Shown here piece after piece: positions 6,890 through 12,682 of a DNA stretch of 14,959 bases; position 1 is the stretch's first letter, and every line of letters begins with the position of its first letter. The stretch covers positions 1-14,959 of the forward strand of contig DYFG01000024.1 of the NCBI GenBank assembly GCA_020725315.1, written 5' to 3'. The position numbers and the translations under genes are program-made. The DNA is from Nitrosotalea sp. GTDB lineage: Archaea; Halobacteriota; Syntropharchaeia; Alkanophagales; Methanospirareceae. The notes beneath the pieces were generated by a model. It was not told the origin of the DNA. It was given only the letters and a program-made list of their open reading frames with translations, and made no database searches.

Positions 6890-7354
6890 TCAGAGAGAGA
6901 GATGAGTAGCTGCAATAGCGAGGGCATCGGTGACATCGTCGGGCTTTGGTATTTCCTCCAGGTGAAGTATTTCCTTTACTTTGGTCGCAACTTCACTCTT
7001 CGTTGACCTTCCATACCCCGTTATAAAACTTTTTACCTCGGAGGTATTGTACTCATATGTCGGTACTCCAGCGATAGCAGCAGCTAAGAGACAAACCCCC
7101 CGTGCTTGCCCAACGCTCAATGCTGTTTTCACATTGATGTTGAAAAAAATCTTCTCGATTGCCATAGCATCTGGCTTCATATCGGTTATCACGGCAAGCA
7201 AATCGTTATATATCTTCTTTAATCGCTCACCCTTTGATCGCTCCAGAGTCGTCTTTATACATCCAAAGCCAATTGATTTTAATATCCCGTTATTGAGTTC
7301 AACAACTCCCCATCCGGTTATCGCAGTTCCCGGGTCTATTCCAATCACACGCAT
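6890..7354 (-). CDS. ruvC: RuvC-type Holliday junction resolvase
   Basis: A 154-residue RNase H-fold nuclease, the normal RuvC length. The four acidic catalytic residues are D7 in MRVIGIDPG, E67 in AIEKIFF, and D140 and D143 in PDDVTDALAIA, at the spacing of bacterial RuvC. It would cut four-way DNA junctions symmetrically as a dimer. The frame stays open well upstream, but the ATG at 7354 gives the canonical N-terminus, with little leader before it. Archaea usually resolve junctions with Hjc, and no ruvA or ruvB is in the window, so this protein probably works without RuvAB here. The gene reads towards the EMC6-like gene with a 2-base gap and is divergent from csl4. Confidence 0.93.
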   Translation of the reverse strand: MRVIGIDPGTAITGWGVVELNNGILKSIGFGCIKTTLERSKGERLKKIYNDLLAVITDMKPDAMAIEKIFFNINVKTALSVGQARGVCLLAAAIAGVPTYEYNTSEVKSFITGYGRSTKSEVATKVKEILHLEEIPKPDDVTDALAIAATHLSL

Positions 7355-7418
7355 AAAATAATATAATAGAGATGAAGTAAAATAATAAGGGATAAATAAA
7401 AAGAAAGGAGCAAAGCGA
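7355..7418. promoter_or_regulatory. Divergent promoter region of ruvC and csl4
   Basis: This 64-base, very AT-rich gap contains AATAATATAATA (about 7358-7369) as a possible TATA box for csl4. The Shine-Dalgarno AAGGAG lies at 7405-7410, 8 bases before the GTG at 7419. On the minus strand TTATTATTTTAC (near 7380) sits about 26 bases from the ruvC ATG, which would give an almost leaderless ruvC message. Confidence 0.4.
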
Positions 7419-7982
7419 GTGGAGAAAGAAAGAAGAATTGTCGTTCCTGGCGATTTCTTGGGTACCTCTGAGGAATTCACCCTTGGAACGGGTGTGTACG
7501 ACGAAAGAGGGAATATATATGCTTCGCTGACTGGTGGCGTGAGCATAAGTGATAAAAGGGTTATAGAGGTCATTCCAAAAGTGGAGACACCACCAACGCC
7601 TGAGGAAGGTGATGTGGTAATAGGCAGAATAGAGGATATAAAGGATACACTTGCCGTCGTGAGTATAGCATGCGTGAAAGGGAAGGAGAAGCGAGAAGTT
7701 GCTGCATCCACACAGGGAATTATTCATATATCAAACATAAAGAACGGGTATGTGACTGAAGTGCAACATGAGTTTAGCTATCTTGATGTGGTGAAGGCGA
7801 AAGTGATCGACACAAAGGCATTAAGACTCAGCACAGAAGGGAAAGATTTAGGCGTGATAAAAGCGATATGTGCGAGATGCAAAGGTGATCTGAAAAGAAA
7901 GGGCAATGTGCTGACATGTGAGCGATGCAAACGAGTGGAAGCGAGAAAAATATCTGAGGATTATGGTAGAGGACTAGTGTAA
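7419..7982 (+). CDS. csl4: Exosome RNA-binding subunit Csl4
   Basis: A 187-residue cap subunit of the archaeal RNA exosome, which binds RNA and recruits the phosphorolytic Rrp41-Rrp42 ring and the DnaG subunit. It has the N-terminal domain starting VVPGDFLG (residues 8-15), a central S1 RNA-binding domain (about 60-140, with GDVVIGRI and GIIHISNI) and a C-terminal zinc ribbon with C151, C154, C167 and C170. All parts are present at family length. The start is GTG with AAGGAG 8 bases upstream. rpoL follows after 38 bases, and csl4 next to rpoL is an order I recall from other euryarchaea. It is the first gene of the csl4-rpoL-tRNA-aRF1-traB run. Confidence 0.95.
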   Translation: MEKERRIVVPGDFLGTSEEFTLGTGVYDERGNIYASLTGGVSISDKRVIEVIPKVETPPTPEEGDVVIGRIEDIKDTLAVVSIACVKGKEKREVAASTQGIIHISNIKNGYVTEVQHEFSYLDVVKAKVIDTKALRLSTEGKDLGVIKAICARCKGDLKRKGNVLTCERCKRVEARKISEDYGRGLV

Positions 7983-8020
7983 GTAAGCTTTTTTCTGATA
8001 TAAAAGTCGGTGATATACGC

Positions 8021-8311
8021 ATGCAAGAGGAAGATAAAAAGATAAAGATCCTCGAGAGGAAGGAAAAAGAAGTGAGGATAGAGATAAAAGGAGAGGACCA
8101 TTCTCTTTTAGTGCCGCTCACGTCAAAGCTGCTCGATAATGAAAAGGTGGATATCGTAACCTATAACATTAAATATACCCTGAAGAGCAACCCCGTGTTG
8201 TATGTGAAGATGAGGGAGGGTGATCCCTTAGAGGCGGTAATAGCTGCTGTCTCCTCCCTTGCATCAGAGTTTGAGGAGTTTGAGAGAAAGTACAAAGCGG
8301 CAATAGTCTAG
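8021..8311 (+). CDS. rpoL: DNA-directed RNA polymerase subunit L (Rpo11)
   Basis: A 96-residue homologue of eukaryotic Rpb11 that pairs with subunit D to nucleate polymerase assembly. The core EDHSLLVPLTSKLL corresponds to the family's EDHTL-NPL motif and is followed by VDIVTYNIKYTL and the C-terminal helix. The ATG has a GGTGATA Shine-Dalgarno (8009-8015). The last four sense codons and the TAG stop lie inside the tRNA-Gly gene beginning at 8297, so the two genes share 15 bases on the same strand. Processing the transcript to tRNA would cut away the rpoL stop codon. Confidence 0.93.
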   Translation: MQEEDKKIKILERKEKEVRIEIKGEDHSLLVPLTSKLLDNEKVDIVTYNIKYTLKSNPVLYVKMREGDPLEAVIAAVSSLASEFEEFERKYKAAIV

Positions 8312-8367
8312 TGGCAGGACATGGGCTTCCCAAGCCTGTAACCCGGGTTCGAACCCCGGTTGCCGCA
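8297..8367 (+). tRNA. tRNA-Gly (anticodon CCC), overlapping the 3' end of rpoL
   Basis: A complete 71-base cloverleaf. The acceptor stem is GCGGCAA (8297-8303) with TTGCCGC (8360-8366), 7 Watson-Crick pairs. The D arm runs 8306-8320 with stem GTC/GAC. The anticodon arm is 8322-8338 with loop TTCCCAA, so the anticodon is CCC (8329-8331), reading glycine codon GGG. The variable loop is 4 bases (8339-8342). The T arm is 8343-8359, with CCGGG/CCCGG around TTCGAAC. A is the discriminator base, and CCA is not encoded. There is no intron in the anticodon loop. The 5' half overlaps the last rpoL codons, and a 9-bp palindrome starts at the very next base after the 3' end. Confidence 0.95.
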
Positions 8368-8394
8368 TCAAACTTTAAAGAAAAGTTTGACCAA
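8368..8394. repeat. Small palindromic repeat, copy A, abutting the tRNA 3' end
   Basis: A perfect 9-bp inverted repeat, TCAAACTTT (8368-8376) and AAAGTTTGA (8382-8390), with a 5-base loop and followed by CCAA. The same arms with a different 3-base loop, also followed by CCAA, occur inside traB at 10199-10223. The conserved arms and variable loops mark a dispersed palindromic repeat. Here it fills most of the space between tRNA-Gly and the aRF1 start and could form a hairpin in the aRF1 leader. Confidence 0.7.
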
Positions 8395-8403
8395 ATATGG
8401 GAT

Positions 8404-9501
8404 ATGGAGCAAATAAAGAAATATGATTTCAGGAAGGTACTGGAAGAGCTGAGGAAAAAGAGTGGAAGAGGCACAGAGCTTGTCTCAGTTTATATACCGC
8501 CTGATAAACAGCTATCAGATGTTACTTCTCATCTTCGTAGTGAACACGGGCAAGCAATGAACATAAAGAGTAAAACTACCCGTACTAACGTTCAAAGCGC
8601 TCTTGAATCCATTTTATCCAAGCTGAAGTATGTGCGTGGAGGAGAGAATGGTCTGGTCATATTCTGTGGTGCGATAGATAAGGGTGGAGACAGGACGGAT
8701 ATAGAAACCGCTATCGTGGAGCCACCCGCGAAATTATTCTCCTATATCTACCATTGTGATTCGAGCTTCTTCCTCGAGCCGCTGGAAGAGATGATAGAGG
8801 AGAAGGAGAAATATGGTCTGATCGTGCTTGACCGAAGAGAAGCAACGATAGGCATCTTGAATGGCGAGGTGGTGGAAGCGATGAAACACCTGACCTCTTC
8901 AGTTCCTGGAAAGATGAGAAAGGGCGGGCAGTCAGCATCGCGATTTCAACGATTGCGGGAGATCGCCATCGATGATTTTTATAAGCGAATAGGCAAGCAT
9001 GCATCACAGATCTTGCTTCAAGTCGAGGACCTCAGCGGCATTTTAATAGGTGGTCCAAGTCCAACGAAGGAAGAGTTTGTAAAGGGGTCTTATCTGCATT
9101 ATGAGTTGCAAAATAAGCTTCTTGGAGAGTTTGATGTTGCATATACCGATGAATCAGGTCTTTATGAGCTCGTTGACGCGGCGGAGGAGGTTTTAGAAGG
9201 GCTGGATTTGATGAGGGAGAAGAAGCTCATGGCGAGATTCATGAAACTGGTGGCAAATGACGAGACAATGGTAGCATATGGAGAGAAAGAAGTGAGAAGG
9301 AAATTGGAAATAGGTGCAGTGGATACGCTTTTGATTTCCGCGGAGCTCGAGAGTGAGCTTGTACACGAGTTAGTGGAAAAGGCTGAGGTGATCGGCGCTG
9401 ACGTGGAGTTCATCTCAGTGGAAATTGAGGAAGGGTCGCAGTTAAAGCGTGCGTTTGGCGGTGTTGCTGCGATATTGAGATATAAATATAAAACAAGGTA
9501 A
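8404..9501 (+). CDS. prf1: Peptide chain release factor aRF1
   Basis: A 365-residue class 1 release factor, which recognises all three stop codons and triggers hydrolysis of peptidyl-tRNA. NIKSKTTR (residues 53-60) is the stop-codon recognition motif and GGQ (174-176, in MRKGGQSASRFQRLRE) is the catalytic motif. The C-terminal domain, which contacts partner ATPases, is present up to FGGVAAILRY. The cysteine-containing minidomain usually found after AVDTLLIS is missing, so the protein is shorter than the roughly 400-420 residues common for aRF1. The frame is open back to a GTG at 8311, but that part is the tRNA-Gly read as protein. ATG 8404 gives the normal N-terminus. There is no clear Shine-Dalgarno. 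traB follows after 8 bases. Confidence 0.93.
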   Translation: MEQIKKYDFRKVLEELRKKSGRGTELVSVYIPPDKQLSDVTSHLRSEHGQAMNIKSKTTRTNVQSALESILSKLKYVRGGENGLVIFCGAIDKGGDRTDIETAIVEPPAKLFSYIYHCDSSFFLEPLEEMIEEKEKYGLIVLDRREATIGILNGEVVEAMKHLTSSVPGKMRKGGQSASRFQRLREIAIDDFYKRIGKHASQILLQVEDLSGILIGGPSPTKEEFVKGSYLHYELQNKLLGEFDVAYTDESGLYELVDAAEEVLEGLDLMREKKLMARFMKLVANDETMVAYGEKEVRRKLEIGAVDTLLISAELESELVHELVEKAEVIGADVEFISVEIEEGSQLKRAFGGVAAILRYKYKTR

Positions 9502-9509
9502 GAGCAGAC

Positions 9510-10934
9510 ATGAGCGAGCGTGATATCGAGGGTATACTATTGGTAGGGACGGGACACGTGTTAGAGAAGAGCGTGAAGGAAGTGGAAGAGGTGATAGCGA
9601 GAGAGAAGCCGGATGTCGTTGCTGTTGAGTTATGTGAAGCGAGATACCACGCATTGAAAGGAGAAATGAGGGATTTCTCTCCAACCGAGTTGCTGAGTGC
9701 GGGTAATCCCTTTTTAATACTCACGCATTGGCTGCTCGCATACGTGCAGAGGAGAATAGGCAAGGAGTTTGGTATCGAGCCCGGTGCAGATATGATGGCG
9801 GCGATAAAGAAAGCAGAGGAACTGGGTTGTAAGATTGCGCTGATTGACCGACCGATACAGATAACGATGCAGCGATTTTGGAAGAAGATGCGGTTTGTGG
9901 AGAAGCTCAGGATGATCTTTTCACTCATTTTCTCGATTGCCAGTCTGGGAGGCAATGGAACGGGAGAAGAGGAAAGGGGAGGAAAGGAGCTGACGATGGG
10001 TGGTACGGGCGCGAATAGTAAGCCCTTACAGGGCTTGCGGGGTCGTGGGGCAGAGCCACACATGATAGAGCTTGACAGAATAACGGATGACGATGTTGTC
10101 ACGCAGTTGGTAAAAGAATTGAGGGAGTTCTCGCCGGGTGCGGCAACCGCACTTTTAGATGAGAGGGATGCATATATCGCGAGCAATTTACTGGAGCTTC
10201 AAACTTTAGCAAAGTTTGACCAACAAACTAAGCCCTTACAGGGCTTGCGGGGTCAACGGGGCGGAGCCCCGTTATTTGAAAAAAGTTTGACCAAAAACGC
10301 TACGCAAGCTTCGCTGGGAAGAAGGAAAATAGTTGCGGTCGTTGGTGCGGGACATGTAGCAGGGATAAACAAATTCCTCAGCCATCCAGAGTTGATACCC
10401 CCTAAGGAGGAGTTATGCGCGCTCCCCACGAAGCGGTTTAGTATAACGATAAGGAACTTGCTGGGGATTGGATTGGGCGTGGCTCTCTTACTTATCCTTT
10501 TAGCGTTCATCTTCACGGAGATATCATTCCATCTTCTTCTTAGAGCGTTTTTTTGGTGGTTTATAATAAACGGCGTTTTGTCTGCGGCAGGTGTTGTGGT
10601 CGCACGAGGCCACCCGCTTTCAGCACTTACCGCTTTTGCCGCGGCATGGCTCACCTCTTTGAACCCCTTTTTAGCGGCGGGCTGGTTTGCAGGGTTGGTA
10701 GAAGCACATCTTCGAAAACCCGGGATGGAAGACGCAAAGAGCATGCTGAATGTGGAATCGTTGCGAGAATTGATGAGAAACAAGCTGTTTAAAGTCATTC
10801 TTGTCGCGGCACTGGCAAATATAGGAAGCATCGCAGGGACGTTTATCGGGCTTTATGTTGTAGGTCAGGTAATAGGAATAAATATACACGATATATGGAT
10901 TGGGTTGAAAGCGTTTTTTTGGGGTTTTTTATAG
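9510..10934 (+). CDS. traB: TraB-family membrane protein with two in-frame repeat-derived insertions
   Basis: A 474-residue member of the archaeal TraB/PrgY (GumN-related) family. Family features are LLVGTGHVL (residues 10-18), VVAVELCEARY (36-46), LIDRPIQITMQRFW (111-124), the SPGAATALLDERDAYIA segment (about 208-224) and KIVAVVGAGH (273-282). The C-terminal part, about 310-474, has several membrane helices including GHPLSALTAFAAAWLTSLNP. The conserved GxxH and glutamate residues suggest a metal-dependent hydrolase, but the function in archaea is not known. Two segments look inserted: about 171-183 and about 231-270. Each contains KPLQGLRG, 70 residues apart and encoded by identical 26-base DNA palindromes. 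The frame is intact, so the protein is probably made with these extra loops. It lies 8 bases after aRF1. Confidence 0.9.
   Translation: MSERDIEGILLVGTGHVLEKSVKEVEEVIAREKPDVVAVELCEARYHALKGEMRDFSPTELLSAGNPFLILTHWLLAYVQRRIGKEFGIEPGADMMAAIKKAEELGCKIALIDRPIQITMQRFWKKMRFVEKLRMIFSLIFSIASLGGNGTGEEERGGKELTMGGTGANSKPLQGLRGRGAEPHMIELDRITDDDVVTQLVKELREFSPGAATALLDERDAYIASNLLELQTLAKFDQQTKPLQGLRGQRGGAPLFEKSLTKNATQASLGRRKIVAVVGAGHVAGINKFLSHPELIPPKEELCALPTKRFSITIRNLLGIGLGVALLLILLAFIFTEISFHLLLRAFFWWFIINGVLSAAGVVVARGHPLSALTAFAAAWLTSLNPFLAAGWFAGLVEAHLRKPGMEDAKSMLNVESLRELMRNKLFKVILVAALANIGSIAGTFIGLYVVGQVIGINIHDIWIGLKAFFWGFL
10019..10055. repeat. Palindromic repeat copy 1 inside traB
   Basis: The 26 bases 10019-10044 are identical to 10229-10254. 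They form a hairpin with stem AAGCCC/GGGCTT and loop TTACA, then GCGGGGTC. A second, imperfect hairpin of GTGGGGC and GCCACAC follows. The translation is KPLQGLRGRGAEP, placed in a linker between the two conserved halves of the TraB domain. Confidence 0.8.
10199..10223. repeat. Small palindromic repeat, copy B, inside traB
   Basis: TCAAACTTT (10199-10207) and AAAGTTTGA (10211-10219) form a perfect 9-bp inverted repeat around a 3-base loop, followed by CCAA. The arms are identical to copy A at 8368-8390. It lies directly left of the second long palindrome and is translated as part of traB (TLAKFDQ). Confidence 0.7.
10229..10273. repeat. Palindromic repeat copy 2 inside traB
   Basis: The first hairpin (stem 10230-10235 with 10241-10246) is identical to copy 1. 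The second is a perfect 8-bp stem, AACGGGGC (10255-10262) and GCCCCGTT (10266-10273), with loop GGA. It is the better preserved of the two copies and is translated as KPLQGLRGQRGGAPL. Confidence 0.8.
10280..10294. repeat. Half copy (C) of the small palindrome, right of repeat copy 2
   Basis: AAAGTTTGACCAA occurs at 10282-10294 without its left arm. With copy B it brackets the long palindrome, giving a compound element of about 96 bases (10199-10294) inside the traB frame. Confidence 0.55.
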
Positions 10935-10998
10935 TTCGGCAAAGAGCACCTTTTGTAACCACAATCTCATACTCTTCCTTTCCCTCTCTTCTCGTTTT
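10935..10998. terminator. Convergent terminator region between traB and the OB-fold gene
   Basis: Only 64 bases separate the two stop codons. T-rich runs occur at the end of traB (10913-10931, plus strand), and the minus strand has an A-rich stretch at 10995-11000 next to the OB-fold gene's stop. Archaeal polymerase often stops at such U-rich runs, so plus-strand termination for the csl4-traB unit is plausible here. No strong hairpin was seen. Confidence 0.3.
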
Positions 10999-11391
10999 TT
11001 AGGCAGGCACGAACTTCGTTCCGTAGTAGATTATTCCCCTCTCACCTTCTTCCCCTAATTTCCTGAAGACCGCACGAACACACATCCCGGTGCTTATCTG
11101 TGCAGGCTCGCAGATCACCTCAGAGAGCATCCGGGTACCCTCATCGAGCTCGATAATCGCCAGGGTGTACGGCGTTTTTCGGTTATTATTCTTCGGAGCC
11201 TGATAAACGGTCGTATAGGTAACCACCTCACCAGTTCCTTCGAATTTATAAGGCACGATGGTTCCTTTTCGCCTGCACTTTGGACAGAGGGAACGTGGGG
11301 GGAAGAAGAAACTCCCACAATTCGAGCAGCGTGTGCCTTCCAAATTATACCGGGATTCTTGCTCCCGCCAGAATTTTGCCGTCGAGGCCAT
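10999..11391 (-). CDS. Zn-ribbon/OB-fold protein of the DUF35 family
   Basis: A 130-residue protein with an N-terminal rubredoxin-like zinc ribbon (C22, C25, C36 and C39 in CSNC and CPKC) and a C-terminal OB fold (about residues 50-120, with GTGEVVTYTTVYQAP). This is the DUF35 layout. In archaea such proteins bind acyl-CoA and bridge thiolase with HMG-CoA synthase in the mevalonate pathway, while others support acyl-CoA modifying enzymes. Neither partner gene is in the window, so the acyl-CoA role is inferred from the family. It is the last gene of the hisB-RFC-membrane protein run and lies 18 bases after the small membrane-protein gene. Confidence 0.88.
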   Translation of the reverse strand: MASTAKFWREQESRYNLEGTRCSNCGSFFFPPRSLCPKCRRKGTIVPYKFEGTGEVVTYTTVYQAPKNNNRKTPYTLAIIELDEGTRMLSEVICEPAQISTGMCVRAVFRKLGEEGERGIIYYGTKFVPA

Positions 11392-11409
11392 TTCTTCCTT
11401 TTACACCTC

Positions 11410-11649
11410 CTACTTTTTTTCTAACTTCTTGGTTATCCACTCAATTTTCCTATCCATCTCCTGAATCGCCCTGTATGTGTAACCGTTGTAAAATATCTGT
11501 CCTATAACAACGCCCAACAGAAGCAATTCTATAATCGCAGAGTGAACGATCCCTACAATCATAAGAACCAGATAGACTGCAATTATGCCTAAGATCCCCA
11601 AGCCAATCCACCCTACGACCTTAGCTACACTTATGTTTACTTCTATCAT
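11410..11649 (-). CDS. Small two-helix membrane protein downstream of the RFC paralogue
   Basis: A 79-residue protein I do not recognise. Hydrophobic segments at about residues 8-32 (VVGWIGLGILGIIAVYLVL onward) and 36-52 form two membrane helices. The tail (residues 60-79, IQEMDRKIEWITKKLEKK) is charged and probably amphipathic or coiled. The layout, hydrophobic helices with a charged helix, resembles in mirror image the small protein at 2295-2489. The ATG lies inside the 3' end of the RFC gene with a 29-base overlap, so translation is probably coupled. No function can be assigned. Confidence 0.65.
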   Translation of the reverse strand: MIEVNISVAKVVGWIGLGILGIIAVYLVLMIVGIVHSAIIELLLLGVVIGQIFYNGYTYRAIQEMDRKIEWITKKLEKK

Positions 11650-12682
11650 AGCCCCACCACCTTTGAGACATCTTCGAGATCATTTCTTCTAAATGTATCA
11701 TGCTATTTAAAGAATTGCATAGTTTCAAATCCGCCTCGCTTTCGTATACAAATAGCCGTGCGAACAATTTCGATTCATCTTTCCCCATTGCGCTCTTCAT
11801 CTTCCTTCGCAATGCTTCATGTATCCCCGCGAGGATTTCTTTTCCTCCTCGGCGCTCTTCCCCTATCAAAAATTCTAATTGTGCCCGGATATCTTTATAT
11901 CGTCCTTCGAATACTAAATCTACCAATTCTTCTGCTCTCTTTCTTTGAAGAAACGCATGTTGCACCGCTTCTTCTATGCCCCCCCTATCAATCGTTTTTC
12001 TCCCCGTTGCTGTTGCTTCCAGAATCGTTATAGCAACACCCGCATCCCCCATCGCATAATCCCTGAGCGTTTTTAAACCCCCTTCGGTGAGTTTCAAACC
12101 CTCTTCTTCAGCTATTGACCGTACCAATAGCTCCAGTGCACCACTTTTTTCCAACGACCTGAAGTGAAAGTTCAAGCATCGTGACCTTATGGCGGGAATG
12201 AGACCGGCAGGTTTCGTGGTGGAGAAGATGAATCTACAGGTCTGGTTGCTCCGTTCCATAACTCTACGCAGCGCTTGCTGTGCATCTCGGGAAAGCAAAT
12301 CCGCATTACTGAAAAATAGTAGTTTAAACGTGGCATTTATGGGTGACAACGCTGCGTATTCCCGTATCATCTCCTTAAAAACGTCTATCGCTGATTTTTG
12401 CTCGTCATAAAAGAATTTGAACGTTTTATTCTCTTTCAACCATTTTTTACCCTGTTCAATGAAATCTGGTGTTTCTATATGCATGAGGTTCTCCTCGTAG
12501 AATTCACCGTAGAACGCTTTCGCTAAGGTATAAACCAGAGAAGTCTTACCTGTCCCTTTTGGACCCCAAAGCAAGAGATCAGGTATTGTCTTGCTGTTGA
12601 TAAATCCTTGTATCCGTTTCACTACCACCTCCTGCCCTACGATCTCATCCAATCTCTTCGGTCTATATTTCTCGATCCACAT
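11621..12682 (-). CDS. rfcS2: RFC small-subunit paralogue (clamp loader) with degenerate Walker B
   Basis: A 353-residue AAA+ protein of the replication factor C small-subunit type, which loads the PCNA clamp. It starts MWIEKYRPKRLDEIVGQ, as RFC subunits do. Walker A is GPKGTGKTS (residues 40-48), and sensor 1 and the arginine-finger SRC motif are in FIFSTT and AIRSRC (167-169). The Walker B segment reads KLLFFSNADLL (120-130): the usual DEAD box is SNAD, so the metal-binding Asp and catalytic Glu are absent. Between Walker A and B there is extra sequence (about 70-100, EQGKKWLKENKTFKFFYDEQ) compared with the common small subunit. This suggests a non-catalytic second subunit type rather than the main RFC-S. 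Its ATG lies within hisB (46-base overlap). Confidence 0.85.
   Translation of the reverse strand: MWIEKYRPKRLDEIVGQEVVVKRIQGFINSKTIPDLLLWGPKGTGKTSLVYTLAKAFYGEFYEENLMHIETPDFIEQGKKWLKENKTFKFFYDEQKSAIDVFKEMIREYAALSPINATFKLLFFSNADLLSRDAQQALRRVMERSNQTCRFIFSTTKPAGLIPAIRSRCLNFHFRSLEKSGALELLVRSIAEEEGLKLTEGGLKTLRDYAMGDAGVAITILEATATGRKTIDRGGIEEAVQHAFLQRKRAEELVDLVFEGRYKDIRAQLEFLIGEERRGGKEILAGIHEALRRKMKSAMGKDESKLFARLFVYESEADLKLCNSLNSMIHLEEMISKMSQRWWGYDRSKHKCS

Noticed and set aside
7355..7711. A longer ruvC product extending upstream to 7711 on the minus strand.
   Set aside because: The extra part lies antisense to csl4 and the ATG at 7354 gives the canonical MRVIGIDPG start. The open frame is a shadow of csl4.
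8311..8367. A short tRNA lacking a D arm, with acceptor GTGGCAG paired to TTGCCGC using wobble pairs.
   Set aside because: Starting at 8297 gives a perfect acceptor stem and a normal D arm, so the full cloverleaf is the right reading.
8311..8403. An aRF1 start at GTG 8311, giving a 31-residue N-terminal extension.
   Set aside because: The extension is the tRNA-Gly and the following palindrome read as protein (AGHGLPKPVTRVRTPVAA). ATG 8404 gives the normal family N-terminus.
9410..10186. A long minus-strand open frame of 258 codons within aRF1 and traB.
   Set aside because: It is serine- and proline-rich, has no recognisable motif, and lies opposite two clearly conserved genes. It is a compositional shadow.
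10019..10254. The repeated units as a CRISPR array.
   Set aside because: Only two long-repeat copies, 210 bases apart, lie within a coding frame, with no regular spacers and no cas genes.
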